Assembly: GCA_049974865.1 (NCBI GenBank)
Contig: JBNGCX010000009.1
Span: 1 to 64,000, forward strand
Length of the DNA: 64,000 nt
Direction of reading: 5' to 3'
Source of the DNA: JAGSOU01 sp049974865
Lineage (GTDB): Bacteria > Pseudomonadota > Alphaproteobacteria > Rhodobacterales > Rhodobacteraceae
The position numbers and the translations under genes are program-made. Of the stretch, positions 30,916 to 39,230 are shown in pieces. The number at the start of each line of letters is the position of its first letter. Position 1 is the first letter of the stretch. The notes under the pieces are model-generated. The model was not told where the DNA came from. It saw only the letters and a program-made list of their open reading frames with translations, and did not search any database.

Positions 30916-31965
30916 ATGAGCAAGTCCCAAGATATCGCCCTGATGGCCGCCATTCCCCTTCCCCAGGAGGACGGGACGGTGCCCGAATGGGTCCACATCC
31001 TGCCCAGGAGCGACAGGATCGAGACCCATGCCGGCGACGGCCCCTACAGTTACACCAGCGCCAGCGAGCTGATCGCGGCCAGCATGGGCCGCAAGCAACG
31101 CATCATCGTCGATGTGAACCACTCCACCTTCATCGCCGGGAAGAAGGGCGGCGAGGCGCCGGCCCGCGGCTACGTCATGGCGATGGAAGAGCGCAACGAC
31201 GGGATCTGGGCGAAGGTCGACTGGACCGAGACCGGCCGCGCCCTCATGGCCGACCGCGCCTATTGGGGCATCTCCCCGGTATTCCGGCACGACGCGCAGG
31301 GCCGCATCAAGGCGATCCTGAACATCTCTCTCACCAACGAGCCCAACCTGCGCGGTCTGACCGCGCTCAACATGGAGACCGAAATGTCCTTTATGGAACG
31401 ACTGGCCGAGCTGCTCGGCCTGGACGCCTCCGCGACTGAGGATCAGATCGCCGAGGCGATTGCGGCGCTGAAGAAAGGCGGCGGCGAAGACGCCACCGCC
31501 ATGCAGTCGCAGCTCTCCGACATCGGCGTGGCCCTGGGCCTGGATGCCGAAAGCGACGGAGCAGCCGTGCTGGCCGCGGCCAAGAAGGTCGGCGGCGACA
31601 ATGAGACCATCGTCGCTCTGCAGAGCGAATTGACCAAGGTCACGTCCGATTTTGCGGCGCTCCAGAGCGAAATCTCGAAGGACCGGGCAACCGCCTTCGT
31701 CGACGCCGCGATCGAAGAGGGCCGCGTTGGCCTGAAACCGGTGCGCGACCGCTACATCGCGATGCACCAGGAAGACCCGGCGGGCACCGAGGAGCTCATC
31801 AAGGCGATGCCGATCCTCGGCCCCAGCAACACGCTGGCCACCCCGCCGCAGGAGATCGACGGCGAGATTGCCCTCAACTCCGAACATCTCGCCGCCGCGC
31901 GCCTGATCGGCGTGTCGGCCGAGGACTACGCCAAAACGCTCAAGGCTGAGAAGGAGGCCCGCTGA
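30916..31965 (+). CDS. capsid maturation protease/scaffold (Mu I-like)
   Basis: 349 residues. The N-terminal protease part includes IPLPQEDGTVPEWVHILPRS, RKQRIIVDVNHSTFIAGKKGGEAPARGYVMAMEERNDGIWAKVDWTETGRALMADRAYWGISPVF and LTNEPNLRGL, the Mu gpI pattern with catalytic HS in DVNHST. The C-terminal half (from residue about 170) is a helical scaffold (MSFMERLAELLGLDASATEDQIAEAIAAL, VALQSELTKVTSDFAALQSEISKDRA). In Mu an internal start gives the scaffold Z; ATG codons near residue 170 (MEDTEMSFME region) could do the same. Overlaps the next gene by 1 nt. Confidence 0.9.
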   Translation: MSKSQDIALMAAIPLPQEDGTVPEWVHILPRSDRIETHAGDGPYSYTSASELIAASMGRKQRIIVDVNHSTFIAGKKGGEAPARGYVMAMEERNDGIWAKVDWTETGRALMADRAYWGISPVFRHDAQGRIKAILNISLTNEPNLRGLTALNMETEMSFMERLAELLGLDASATEDQIAEAIAALKKGGGEDATAMQSQLSDIGVALGLDAESDGAAVLAAAKKVGGDNETIVALQSELTKVTSDFAALQSEISKDRATAFVDAAIEEGRVGLKPVRDRYIAMHQEDPAGTEELIKAMPILGPSNTLATPPQEIDGEIALNSEHLAAARLIGVSAEDYAKTLKAEKEAR

Positions 31966-32396
31966 TGACCGCGCTGACCGCAGACCGCAACACCCCGCGC
32001 AGCCAGGGCGACGACCGTTCGGGCGCCGTCGGGGCGGCCACCACGATCTATGCCGGCGCGCTCGTGATGCGCAACGCCACCGGCTACCTGGTCGAAGGCC
32101 AGACCGCCACCGGCCTGGTCGGCGTCGGCCGCGCCGAGGAGCGCGTCGACAACTCGGCCGGCGCCGATGGTGATCTGAACGTGACCTACCGTCCAGGCAT
32201 CTACCGCTTCGCCAACAGCGCCGGCGCCGACGAGATCACGATCGCCGAGATCGGCGCCAAGGCCTACGCGGTCGATGACCAGACCGTGGCCAAGACCGAC
32301 GGCACCGCCACCCGCTCGCCCGCCGGCATCATCGACGACGTGGACGCCAACGGCGTCTGGGTCCGCCTCGATGAAGCCCTGACTAACGCATCCTGA
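31965..32396 (+). CDS. putative head decoration protein
   Basis: 143 residues (MTALTADRNTPRSQGDDRSG, TTIYAGALVMRNATGYLVEGQTATGLVGVGRAEERVDNSAGADGDLNVTYRPGIYRFANSAGADEITIAEIGAKAYAVDDQTVAK). A beta-rich jelly-roll-like pattern with G/A-rich turns, located between the protease and the major head gene, the position of capsid cement or decoration proteins in Mu-like and other phages. Translationally coupled to the protease (TGATG overlap). Confidence 0.72.
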   Translation: MTALTADRNTPRSQGDDRSGAVGAATTIYAGALVMRNATGYLVEGQTATGLVGVGRAEERVDNSAGADGDLNVTYRPGIYRFANSAGADEITIAEIGAKAYAVDDQTVAKTDGTATRSPAGIIDDVDANGVWVRLDEALTNAS

Positions 32397-32410
32397 CAGG
32401 AGCTACCCTG

Positions 32411-33304
32411 ATGCTCATCAACGCCGCAAACCTCGCAGCCCTGCGCACGGGCTTCAGCACGGCCTTCCAGTCCGGCCTGAGCCAGGCCTCCACCATGCAT
32501 ACCCGCGTGGCGACGCCGGTTACCTCCACTCAGAAGGAGCAGAAATACGGCTGGCTGGGCAAGATCCCCAATGTCCGCGAATGGGTCGGCCCGCGCGCGG
32601 TGCAGAACCTGTCGCAGCACGACTATGCCATCAAGGAAAAGCCCTGGGAGCTGACCCTCGGCGTCGACCGCGACGATATCGAGACCGACAATCTCGGCAT
32701 CTACGGCCCGCTGTTCACCGAGATGGGCCAGTCGACCGGCGCCAAATGGGACCAGCTGGTCTTCGATCTGCTGAAGGCGGGCTTCAACACCGAGTGCTAT
32801 GACGGCCAGTTCTTCTTCGACACCGACCACCCGGTGCTCGACGCGGACGGCAACCCCACCACGGTGGCCAACACCGACGGCGGGGCGGGCACGCCCTGGT
32901 TCCTGCTGGACGTCAGCCGCGCGCTGAAGCCGATCATCCTGCAGAAGCGCCGCGACTTCACCTTCGTGTCCAAGGACAAGTTGGAAGACAGCAACGTCTT
33001 CGACAACAACGAGTTCGTCTACGGCGCGGATGCCCGCGGCAATGTTGGCTTCGGCTTCTGGCAGTTCGCCTGGGGCTCCAAGCAGACGCTGGACGCCGCC
33101 CACTATAAGACCGCCCGCGCGGCGCTGACCGGCATGAAGGGCGACCATGGCCGCCCGCTGGGCATCAAGCCCAACTTGCTGGTTGTGGGTCCCACGCTGG
33201 AAGGCGAGGCGATGGAGATCCTGAACGCCGAGCGCGACGCGGCCGGTGCCACCAACGTCTGGAAAGGCACTGCCGAGCTGCTCGTCGTGCCCTGGCTGGC
33301 GTAA
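32411..33304 (+). CDS. major head protein (Mu T-like)
   Basis: 297 residues of the Mu T major head family: MLINAANLAALRTGFSTAFQ, KYGWLGKIPNVREWVGPRAVQNLSQHDYAIKEKPWELTLGVDRDDIETDNLGIYGPLFTEMGQ, FFDTDHPV, KKDKLEDSNVFDNNEFVYG, GIKPNLLVVGPTLEGEAMEILNAE. It has the HK97-type fold by family knowledge and is the main shell subunit of the icosahedral head. RBS ACAGGAGC is present. Full length and intact. Confidence 0.93.
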   Translation: MLINAANLAALRTGFSTAFQSGLSQASTMHTRVATPVTSTQKEQKYGWLGKIPNVREWVGPRAVQNLSQHDYAIKEKPWELTLGVDRDDIETDNLGIYGPLFTEMGQSTGAKWDQLVFDLLKAGFNTECYDGQFFFDTDHPVLDADGNPTTVANTDGGAGTPWFLLDVSRALKPIILQKRRDFTFVSKDKLEDSNVFDNNEFVYGADARGNVGFGFWQFAWGSKQTLDAAHYKTARAALTGMKGDHGRPLGIKPNLLVVGPTLEGEAMEILNAERDAAGATNVWKGTAELLVVPWLA

Positions 33305-33316
33305 GGGGGCTGAGCG

Positions 33317-33772
33317 ATGGCTGAGAAGAGCGAAGCCCGCCAGGAACTCGAGGCCCGCGCCAAGGAGCTCGGCGTTCAGTTCGCCGGCAATATCGGCGAC
33401 GCGAAACTGGCCGAGCGGATCAGCGCCGCCGAGGCCGAGGTCAACGAGAAGCCGGAAACGGCCGAACTCAAGACCCCTGGCGACCAGGGGCAAGCCGGGG
33501 CGGCCGAGGTTGCCCCGGCCCGGGATACCAAGCCCGACCAGGGCGCCGAGGCGGCTGCCGCGAACGGCCAACAGTCGCAGTCCGGGGGCACGGTGACCCC
33601 GGCTGCCAAGGCCGGCACGATCACCGTCACCGGCCCCAAGCAGGGCCGCTGGCGCGCCGGGCGCCACTTCGGGCCTGAGCCGATCGAGATCCCGCTCGAC
33701 GAGCTGACCGAGGATCAGATCGCCGCGATCGAGGCCGACCCGCGCCTGATCTCGGTGACCACCGAGGCCTGA
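33317..33772 (+). CDS. FluMu N-terminal-domain head protein (HI1506/gp35-like)
   Basis: 151 residues. The N-terminal HeH/LEM-like helix unit (EARQELEARAKELGVQFAGNIGDAKLAERISAAEAE) is followed by a long Pro/Ala/Gln-rich linker and the C-terminal FluMu N motif (ITVTGPKQGRWRAGRHFGPEPIEIPLDELTEDQIAAIEADPRLI). Genes of this type follow the major head gene in Mu-like phages (gp35 position). It may be a head accessory or head-tail connector. RBS AAGGGGGCTGAGCG lies upstream. Confidence 0.85.
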   Translation: MAEKSEARQELEARAKELGVQFAGNIGDAKLAERISAAEAEVNEKPETAELKTPGDQGQAGAAEVAPARDTKPDQGAEAAAANGQQSQSGGTVTPAAKAGTITVTGPKQGRWRAGRHFGPEPIEIPLDELTEDQIAAIEADPRLISVTTEA

Positions 33773-33887
33773 CTTTCCCTGTGCGGCCTTCCCCCACCTG
33801 GCCGCTGACGCTCTGGACCCAGAGCCTGCCCGAGGGCGGCGCAGACCGCCCCGGGATCCCCGCAAACGCATCACCCAGGGCTGATCC

Positions 33888-34319
33888 ATGAGCTACGCCA
33901 CCCAACAGGACCTGATCGACCGCTACGGCGAGGCGCGCCTGATCGCGCTGACCGACCGGGCTGACGTGCCGACCGGCGCGGTGGACGTGGACACGGTCAC
34001 GGCCGCCCTGGACGGCGCCGACGCGATCATCAACGGCTATGTGGGCGTGCGCTACGCCCTGCCGCTGAGCGAGGTGCCGCCGCTGGTCAATGAGCTCGCC
34101 CAGGTCATCGCCTGGTGGAAGCTCCACCTCTTCGAGCCCGACGCCAAGACCACCGAGGAATACAAGGATGCCCTGCGCACCCTGCGCGACATTTCCAGCG
34201 GCGCGGTGCGCCTGCCGAATGTCGCGGGTGCCGAGCCCGACGACGCCGGAACCGGCGGCGTGCAGATCACCGATCGCGAACGGCCCTTCACCGAGGCCAA
34301 CATGAAGGGCTTCATCTGA
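33888..34319 (+). CDS. head-tail connector, DUF1320 (Mu gp36)
   Basis: 143 residues of DUF1320 (MSYATQQDLIDRYGEARLIA, TDRADVPTGAVDVDTVTAALDGADAIINGYVGVRYALPLSEVPPLVNELAQVIAWWKLHLF, YKDALRTLRDISSGAVRLP). Mu gp36 belongs to the gp6/gp15-like head-tail connector family. Follows a 115-bp gap. Coupled with gp37-like at TGATG. Confidence 0.9.
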   Translation: MSYATQQDLIDRYGEARLIALTDRADVPTGAVDVDTVTAALDGADAIINGYVGVRYALPLSEVPPLVNELAQVIAWWKLHLFEPDAKTTEEYKDALRTLRDISSGAVRLPNVAGAEPDDAGTGGVQITDRERPFTEANMKGFI

Positions 34320-34750
34320 TGCTGGATGCCGTCGCAGATCGCCTCAAGGCCCAGGTGCCGGCGCTGAACACCCGCGTCGAGGACGCCGCCGCCTTCGCCG
34401 CGCTGATGCGGACGAACAAGCTCAGCCCGGCGCCCCTGTCCGCTTATGTGCTGCCGCTCGGCCTGGCCGGAAAGACGGCCGATGCCGCGACCGGCCTGTT
34501 CCGCCAGTCCTACGCCGAGACGATCGGCGTGGTGCTGGTGGTCCGGGGGGCCGATCCCCAGGGCCAGCGCGCGCTCGAAAACGTCCGCCCGCTGATCATG
34601 TCCTGCATCGAGGCCATCGCGGGATGGGCGCCGGGCGACGAGGTGGGCGTGTTCCAGCTCAGCCGCGGCGCGCTGCTGAACATGCGGCACGGCACGCTGT
34701 TCTACCAGCTCGACTTCTCCATCAACGACCAACTGAGGATCCCGACATGA
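34319..34750 (+). CDS. tail terminator-like protein (Mu gp37)
   Basis: 143 residues (MLDAVADRLKAQVPALNTRV, SAYVLPLGLAGKTADAATGLFRQSYAETIGVVLVVRGADPQGQRALENVRPLIMSCIEAIAGWAPGDEVGVFQLSRGALLNMRHGTLFYQLDFSINDQLRI). The pattern matches the gp37/tail-completion family that caps the tail tube at the head-proximal end. Start overlaps the gp36 stop. It lies exactly at the switch from head to tail genes. Confidence 0.8.
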   Translation: MLDAVADRLKAQVPALNTRVEDAAAFAALMRTNKLSPAPLSAYVLPLGLAGKTADAATGLFRQSYAETIGVVLVVRGADPQGQRALENVRPLIMSCIEAIAGWAPGDEVGVFQLSRGALLNMRHGTLFYQLDFSINDQLRIPT

Positions 34751-34902
34751 CCGGAAAACCCGAATTGCCCTCGGGCGGCGGCAGCTATGTCCGCAACAAG
34801 GACGGCTCGCTCAAGCAGGTCGAGGCCACCAAGCCCGCACCGCCGCGCGCGCCCGGCGCCAAGCCCGCGCCGGCCCCGAAACCCACCCAGAAAGGGAGCT
34901 GA
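34747..34902 (+). CDS. short Pro/Lys-rich protein before the tail tube gene
   Basis: 51 residues (MTGKPELPSGGGSYVRNKDG, SLKQVEATKPAPPRAPGAKP, APAPKPTQKGS). Disordered and basic, with a 'GGSYVRNKDGSL' start that recurs in small proteins of alphaproteobacterial phages at this place. It overlaps the previous stop (ATGA) and is followed by AAGGGAGC and the tube gene. Real gene likely; function unknown. Confidence 0.6.
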   Translation: MTGKPELPSGGGSYVRNKDGSLKQVEATKPAPPRAPGAKPAPAPKPTQKGS

Positions 34903-34905
34903 TAA

Positions 34906-35841
34906 ATGGCCCTTAAATGGCGGAAAAAGGTCCTGCTGCTGAAGCCCGAGACCACCTACGGCGTCGACGCGACGCCGACCGGCGCGGCGAATGCGATCCT
35001 CGCGCGCAATATCCGGCTGAACCCGATGGAGGGCAGCGACGTCAGCCGCGACCTCGAGACGCCGGTTCTGGGCGCGCAACCCACCGTGCCGACCGAGCTC
35101 CATATGAGGATCCAGTTCGACGTCGAGCTCGCGCCGTCCGGCACGGCCGGAACCGCGCCCGCCTGGGGCCCGATCCTGCGCGCCTGCGCCGTGGCCGAGA
35201 CCATCTCGGCCGGGGTGTCGGTGACCTACAACCCGATCTCGGACAACCACGAGTCGGCCACGATCTACCTCAACATCGACAGCACCAAATACGCAATGCT
35301 GGGCGCCCGGGGCACCAGCAAGATCGACGTCAATGCGCAGGGCATCCCCTATCTGCAGTTCGACATGACCGGCCTCTTTGTGCAGCCGGCCGATCAGGCC
35401 GCCCCGACGCCCGACCTGGTCAATTTCCAGAAGCCGCTCGTCGCCACCACGGCACACACCCCGACCTTCACCCTGGCCGGCACGGATCTCGTGCTGCGCA
35501 AGGCGATGCTGGATCTCGGCAACGACGTGCAGCGCCGGTTCCTGATCGGCAAGGAGGAGATCCTGATCACCGACAAGGCCGAGACCTTCGAGGCCACGGT
35601 CGAGGCGGTGGATCTGGCCACCTTCAACCCGTTCCAGCTGGCGGCCGACCAGACCGACGTCGCCGTGCAGCTTATCCACGGCACCGCCGCCGGCAGCATC
35701 GCCACGCTCGACATCCCCACGGCGCAGATGCAGCGCCCGCAGGGCCTGGAGGGGACGCAAAACATCAAGGAGTGGCCGCTGCGCATGGTGCCCATCCCCA
35801 GCGCCGCCGGCAACGACCAGTGGACCCTGACCCTGACCTGA
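34906..35841 (+). CDS. major tail tube protein
   Basis: 311 residues, beta-rich phage tail tube family: KVLLLKPETTYGVDATPTGAANAILARNIRLNPMEGSDVSRDLETPVLGAQPTVPTELHMRIQFDVELAPSG, YLQFDMTGLFV, NFQKPLVATTAHTPTFTLAG, MLDLGNDVQRRFLIGKEEILITDKAETFEATVEA. It is the building block of a non-contractile tail; no sheath gene is found, so the particle should be a siphovirus. RBS AAGGGAGC. It is followed by the frameshifted chaperone pair and the tape measure, the normal order. Confidence 0.88.
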   Translation: MALKWRKKVLLLKPETTYGVDATPTGAANAILARNIRLNPMEGSDVSRDLETPVLGAQPTVPTELHMRIQFDVELAPSGTAGTAPAWGPILRACAVAETISAGVSVTYNPISDNHESATIYLNIDSTKYAMLGARGTSKIDVNAQGIPYLQFDMTGLFVQPADQAAPTPDLVNFQKPLVATTAHTPTFTLAGTDLVLRKAMLDLGNDVQRRFLIGKEEILITDKAETFEATVEAVDLATFNPFQLAADQTDVAVQLIHGTAAGSIATLDIPTAQMQRPQGLEGTQNIKEWPLRMVPIPSAAGNDQWTLTLT

Positions 35842-35860
35842 TAACCGAGAGGAAGACCGC

Positions 35861-36190
35861 ATGTTCAAAGTCGTCAAAGAGCCGACCTTCACCCACGACG
35901 TCCAGATCCTGGAGCCCAGCGACGGCGGGCACCGCAAGCAGACCCTGAAGACCACCTTCCGCGTCGTGGAAGACGAGACCGAGCAAGACAGCGCGGCGAG
36001 CCCCGTTGAGCGCGCGAAGGACTGGCTGCGTCGCCGGATCGTGGCCTTCCACGATCTCACCGACGAAGACGGCAAGGAAATCCCCTACAGCGACGAGATC
36101 CGCGACCAGCTGCTTGCGCGGCCCGATATCCGTCTGGGCCTGACCCTCGGCTACAACAACGCGATCAACAAGGCGCTGAAGGGAAACTGA
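35861..36190 (+). CDS. tail assembly chaperone, short product (G-like)
   Basis: 109 residues (MFKVVKEPTFTHDVQILEPS, DGGHRKQTLKTTFRVVEDETEQDSAA, AKDWLRRRIVAFHDLTDEDGKEIPYSDEIRDQLLARPDIRLGLTLGYNNAINKALKGN). Located between tube and tape measure genes, the place of lambda G. The last three codons before the stop are GGA-AAC in the frame AAG GGA AAC TGA, and the heptamer GGGAAAC at 36181-36187 is a canonical -1 slippery site, so a fraction of ribosomes should continue into the downstream frame to make the longer GT-like protein. It keeps the tape measure soluble during assembly. Confidence 0.85.
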   Translation: MFKVVKEPTFTHDVQILEPSDGGHRKQTLKTTFRVVEDETEQDSAASPVERAKDWLRRRIVAFHDLTDEDGKEIPYSDEIRDQLLARPDIRLGLTLGYNNAINKALKGN

Positions 36191-36228
36191 CCTGGGCCGG
36201 CCGTGCCTGGGCGACGGGCACGCTGGCC
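36181..36228 (+). promoter_or_regulatory. -1 programmed ribosomal frameshift signal
   Basis: Slippery heptamer G-GGA-AAC (36181-36187) sits in the zero frame just before the TGA. After a 7-nt spacer (36188-36194) a stem-loop follows: 5' arm 36195-36207 pairs with 36217-36228, 12 pairs including one G-T wobble and one bulged C (36202), loop 36208-36216. Spacer and structure are as in lambda-type G-T signals. Confidence 0.85.
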
Positions 36229-36543
36229 GAGGGCGGATCGGCTGACGACGAGGCCCTGGACGACGCCGCGTTCTGGGGCCTCGACCTCTCGGCCGGAGAA
36301 CTGGCCAGGCCGACGGAAAACGGCGTCTGGGCGCAGAACGCGGACGCGGTCGAGGCCTTCCTGGCGGTCTGCACGCAATGGAACGTCGTCGGCCTGGCAG
36401 AAGGTGGCTTGCTGACGATCGGCCTCAACTACACGGCCGCCAGCGCCGGCCTGGAACTCGCCGGCATCGAGCTTGATCCGGAAACCTGGGCGCGGGTCCG
36501 GATCATCGAACAGGGCGCCAAGGCGGCAATGAACGGGGACTGA
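36187..36543 (+). CDS. tail assembly chaperone extension (GT-like, DUF1799 pattern), read by -1 frameshift
   Basis: This frame has no ATG, GTG or TTG at its beginning and is open from a stop at 36007. It encodes (L)TWAGRAWATGTLAEGGSADDEALDDAAFWG, TENGVWAQNADAVEAFLAVCTQWNVVGLAEGGLLTIGLNYTAASAGLELAGIELDPETWARVRIIEQGAKAAMNGD. The 'VW.QN..AV..FL...TQW.....GGLLTIGLNY.A' core matches DUF1799, the T-like part of phage G-T pairs. It is joined to the 109-residue upstream protein by the slip at GGGAAAC, giving about 227 residues. It ends 2 nt before the tape measure ATG. Missing start codon, slippery site, stem-loop and position agree. Confidence 0.83.
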   Translation: MTWAGRAWATGTLAEGGSADDEALDDAAFWGLDLSAGELARPTENGVWAQNADAVEAFLAVCTQWNVVGLAEGGLLTIGLNYTAASAGLELAGIELDPETWARVRIIEQGAKAAMNGD

Positions 36544-36545
36544 CG

Positions 36546-39230
36546 ATGACTTTCGTCGTAAACATGCAGATAACCGCCGACGGCAAGATCGCCAAGGCCG
36601 AGATCCGCGACCTCAAGACCGAGCAGCAAGGTCTGGCCGGCGCGACGAAGCGCGCCAGTGCGGCCGGAAAAGAGGGTGCGGCCAGCAACCGGAAGGTCGG
36701 GTCCTCCGCGCGTGACGCTGCATCGGACGTCCAGGCGCTCTCCGCGGCTCAGCGTGAGAATGCCCGCGTCGCCGGAACCATGCGGCGTTCGACCCAACTG
36801 TCGGCCGGGGCGGTCGGAAACCTCACCGCCCAGTTCAACGACATCGGGCTGATGCTGGCGGCCGGTCAAAACCCCCTTCAGCTGGCCATTCAGCAGGGCA
36901 CCCAGATCACCCAGGTGATCGGCCCCATGGGCGCGGCAGGCGCCGCGCGCGCCCTGGGCGCCGGGCTCATGTCCATGCTGAGCCCGATCAACCTGATCAC
37001 GATCGGCTCCATCGCCGCCGGTGCTGCCTTTACCCAATGGCTGGTCAGCGGCAAGGACAACATGGAAGACCTGACCAGCATGGCGGACGATTTCGCCGAC
37101 TCGGTCGACGCCTATCTTCAGCGGCTGAAGGAGTCGCGCGGAGATCTGGCCATTCTGCGCGGTGAGTTCGGCGCGATGGCCGAGGCCGCCCGAACTGATT
37201 TCGAACGCTTGGCCGAGAGCAATCGTCGTAAGACCCTCGACCAGGCAGACGCGATGGCAACGACGCTCACCGGGGGTTACGGCGAGTATTCTCAGATGCA
37301 CCAGCTCGTCGCGATCGGTGAGCAGTTCGATCTGCACCTGGATGGCATCAACCGCAAGATAGATCGCGAAATTATCGGCAAGCTGGCAGGTGCGTATAGC
37401 CAGCTCGACGCCTCGGTCGGTGGGTCGCTGGAGGTCCGCATTGCCGCCTTTGAGCGGATCATCGAGGTCTACGAGGAAGCGGCCGCCGCCCGCCGGGGTG
37501 TTTCGGAAGAAGAGGACGCGACGCTCCAGGGTTTAATTGGAATGGTCAATCAACTTCGGCGCATGAACGCGGCCGAAGGCCCCAACTTCGCCGATCTCGA
37601 TACCTACCGGGAGATGCGCGAGGAGCTGACGCAGCAGGCAACGATCCAGAGGCTGATCGCGCAATACGGCCGGGACTCGTCCATGGTCGAGCGGGAACGC
37701 CTCGCGCAGGAGCGCGAACGCCAACAGATCCTGATCCAGAGCCTGGACATCTCGGAGACGGCCAAGCAGGCGCTCATGAGCTTGTGGGACAAGGCCAACC
37801 CCGGCGGCGAGGCGTTCGCCAAGCATCTCGACAAGGTCGAGGCGACCCTGGACAAGATCATCGCCGATCAACAGAAGGACCTTGCCGGCGCCCAGGCGCG
37901 CCTCGCCAGCCTTCAGGAGGAGGCCGCGATCCGGCAGGCCATCGCGACATATGGCGAGGACAGCGTGGAGGTGGCCCGGCTCATGGCGGCCGCCGAGCGG
38001 CGGGTGTTCGAGGAATACGTCGCGCAGCTTCAGGTCGCGGATCCCCTGAAGCAGGCCCTGCTCGAGGCTTGGGACAATGCCAAGGGGCTGGCGGGCACCG
38101 ACATCGCCTCGGGCATTGCCGCCGCCAGATCCGAGGCCCGCGCCATGGCCGACGAGATCATGCGCGCCCTGGATGCGTCGCAGGCCCTCGCGGCGCAGGG
38201 GCGCTATGCCCTCGAAGACGCCGAGCTGCGGCTCGAGTATGCCAACGACCCGGTCGAACTGGCCCGGCAGCAGGGCATTCGGCGGATGCAGCGCACGCAA
38301 GGTGTGCGTCGGGAGGGTGCGGATGCCGCCGAGCTGGCCGCGCTCGATGCCGAGGCCGTGCGATACGGCAACGTCCAGGCGGAAATCGCGCGCAGGAACC
38401 AGCAGCGCCTGGAAACGCTGAAATCCTCCCGTGGCCGCGGATCCCGCGCCGAACGCGACGAGGTCGAGCGCCTGATCGAGGCCAAGCGCCTTGAGCTTGA
38501 TATCATGCGCGAGACGGACCCCGTGGCGAAGGAGATGCTGCGCAACCGCGAGGCGCTCAAGAACGCCACCACCGCGCAGACGGAAGAGCTGGAACAGCTC
38601 ATCGCGCAGGAGATCGCCTACCAGGACATCCTGCAACAGCGCGAGCTGCTGACCAGCGTGGCCTATGACGCGATCGACGGGCTGATCCGACGCGGCGAGT
38701 CGCTGGCCGATGTCTGGCTGCGCGCGGCCGACGCGATCTACGAGGCATTCCTCCAGGCCACACTTCTGGGCGAAGGGCCGCTGGCCGGGATGTTCGGCAC
38801 CAGCGGCGGCGGCGGCATCCTTGGCAGCCTGGCCGAGATCATCATCCCCGGCAACGCCGAGGGCGGCTACCAGACCGGCCGCGGCGGCCCGAAGGACGAC
38901 AAGAAGGTGATCCGGGTCTCGCCGGGCGAGTACGTGGTCAACGCCGCGGCGACGGCCCGCAACCGTCACCTGCTGGAGGCGATCAACAGCGGCGCGCCCA
39001 TGCTGGCGCCGGGTTTTGCCGCCGGCGGGGCCTTCATGGCATCGCCGCCGGTGCGGCCTGCGGCGCGTTCCGATCGCCTGCCGGAATATGAGCCCGCCTA
39101 CGGCTACGGCGCGATGCAGATCAACAACTTCCACATTTCCACGCCGAGCGCGCGGGCCTTCGCCGGCGACCGGGTCCGGGTCGCCCGTGGCGCGCGCAAG
39201 GTGCTGGCGCAGGCCGGGAGGTATGCATGA
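36546..39230 (+). CDS. tail tape measure protein
   Basis: 894 residues. N-terminal lambda gpH-like start (MTFVVNMQITADGKIAKAEI, LTAQFNDIGLMLAAGQNPLQLAIQQGTQITQVIGPMG), two hydrophobic segments around residues 130-165 (GAAGAARALGAGLMSMLSPINLITIGSIAAGAAF), then very long helical coiled-coil stretches, and a C-terminal region with EGGYQTGRGGPKDDKKVIRVSPGEYVVNAAATARNR, which recurs at the end of alphaproteobacterial tape measures. It fixes tail length (roughly 0.15 nm per residue gives about 130 nm, an estimate) and is ejected with DNA. Start follows the frameshifted gene by 2 nt. Confidence 0.92.
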   Translation: MTFVVNMQITADGKIAKAEIRDLKTEQQGLAGATKRASAAGKEGAASNRKVGSSARDAASDVQALSAAQRENARVAGTMRRSTQLSAGAVGNLTAQFNDIGLMLAAGQNPLQLAIQQGTQITQVIGPMGAAGAARALGAGLMSMLSPINLITIGSIAAGAAFTQWLVSGKDNMEDLTSMADDFADSVDAYLQRLKESRGDLAILRGEFGAMAEAARTDFERLAESNRRKTLDQADAMATTLTGGYGEYSQMHQLVAIGEQFDLHLDGINRKIDREIIGKLAGAYSQLDASVGGSLEVRIAAFERIIEVYEEAAAARRGVSEEEDATLQGLIGMVNQLRRMNAAEGPNFADLDTYREMREELTQQATIQRLIAQYGRDSSMVERERLAQERERQQILIQSLDISETAKQALMSLWDKANPGGEAFAKHLDKVEATLDKIIADQQKDLAGAQARLASLQEEAAIRQAIATYGEDSVEVARLMAAAERRVFEEYVAQLQVADPLKQALLEAWDNAKGLAGTDIASGIAAARSEARAMADEIMRALDASQALAAQGRYALEDAELRLEYANDPVELARQQGIRRMQRTQGVRREGADAAELAALDAEAVRYGNVQAEIARRNQQRLETLKSSRGRGSRAERDEVERLIEAKRLELDIMRETDPVAKEMLRNREALKNATTAQTEELEQLIAQEIAYQDILQQRELLTSVAYDAIDGLIRRGESLADVWLRAADAIYEAFLQATLLGEGPLAGMFGTSGGGGILGSLAEIIIPGNAEGGYQTGRGGPKDDKKVIRVSPGEYVVNAAATARNRHLLEAINSGAPMLAPGFAAGGAFMASPPVRPAARSDRLPEYEPAYGYGAMQINNFHISTPSARAFAGDRVRVARGARKVLAQAGRYA

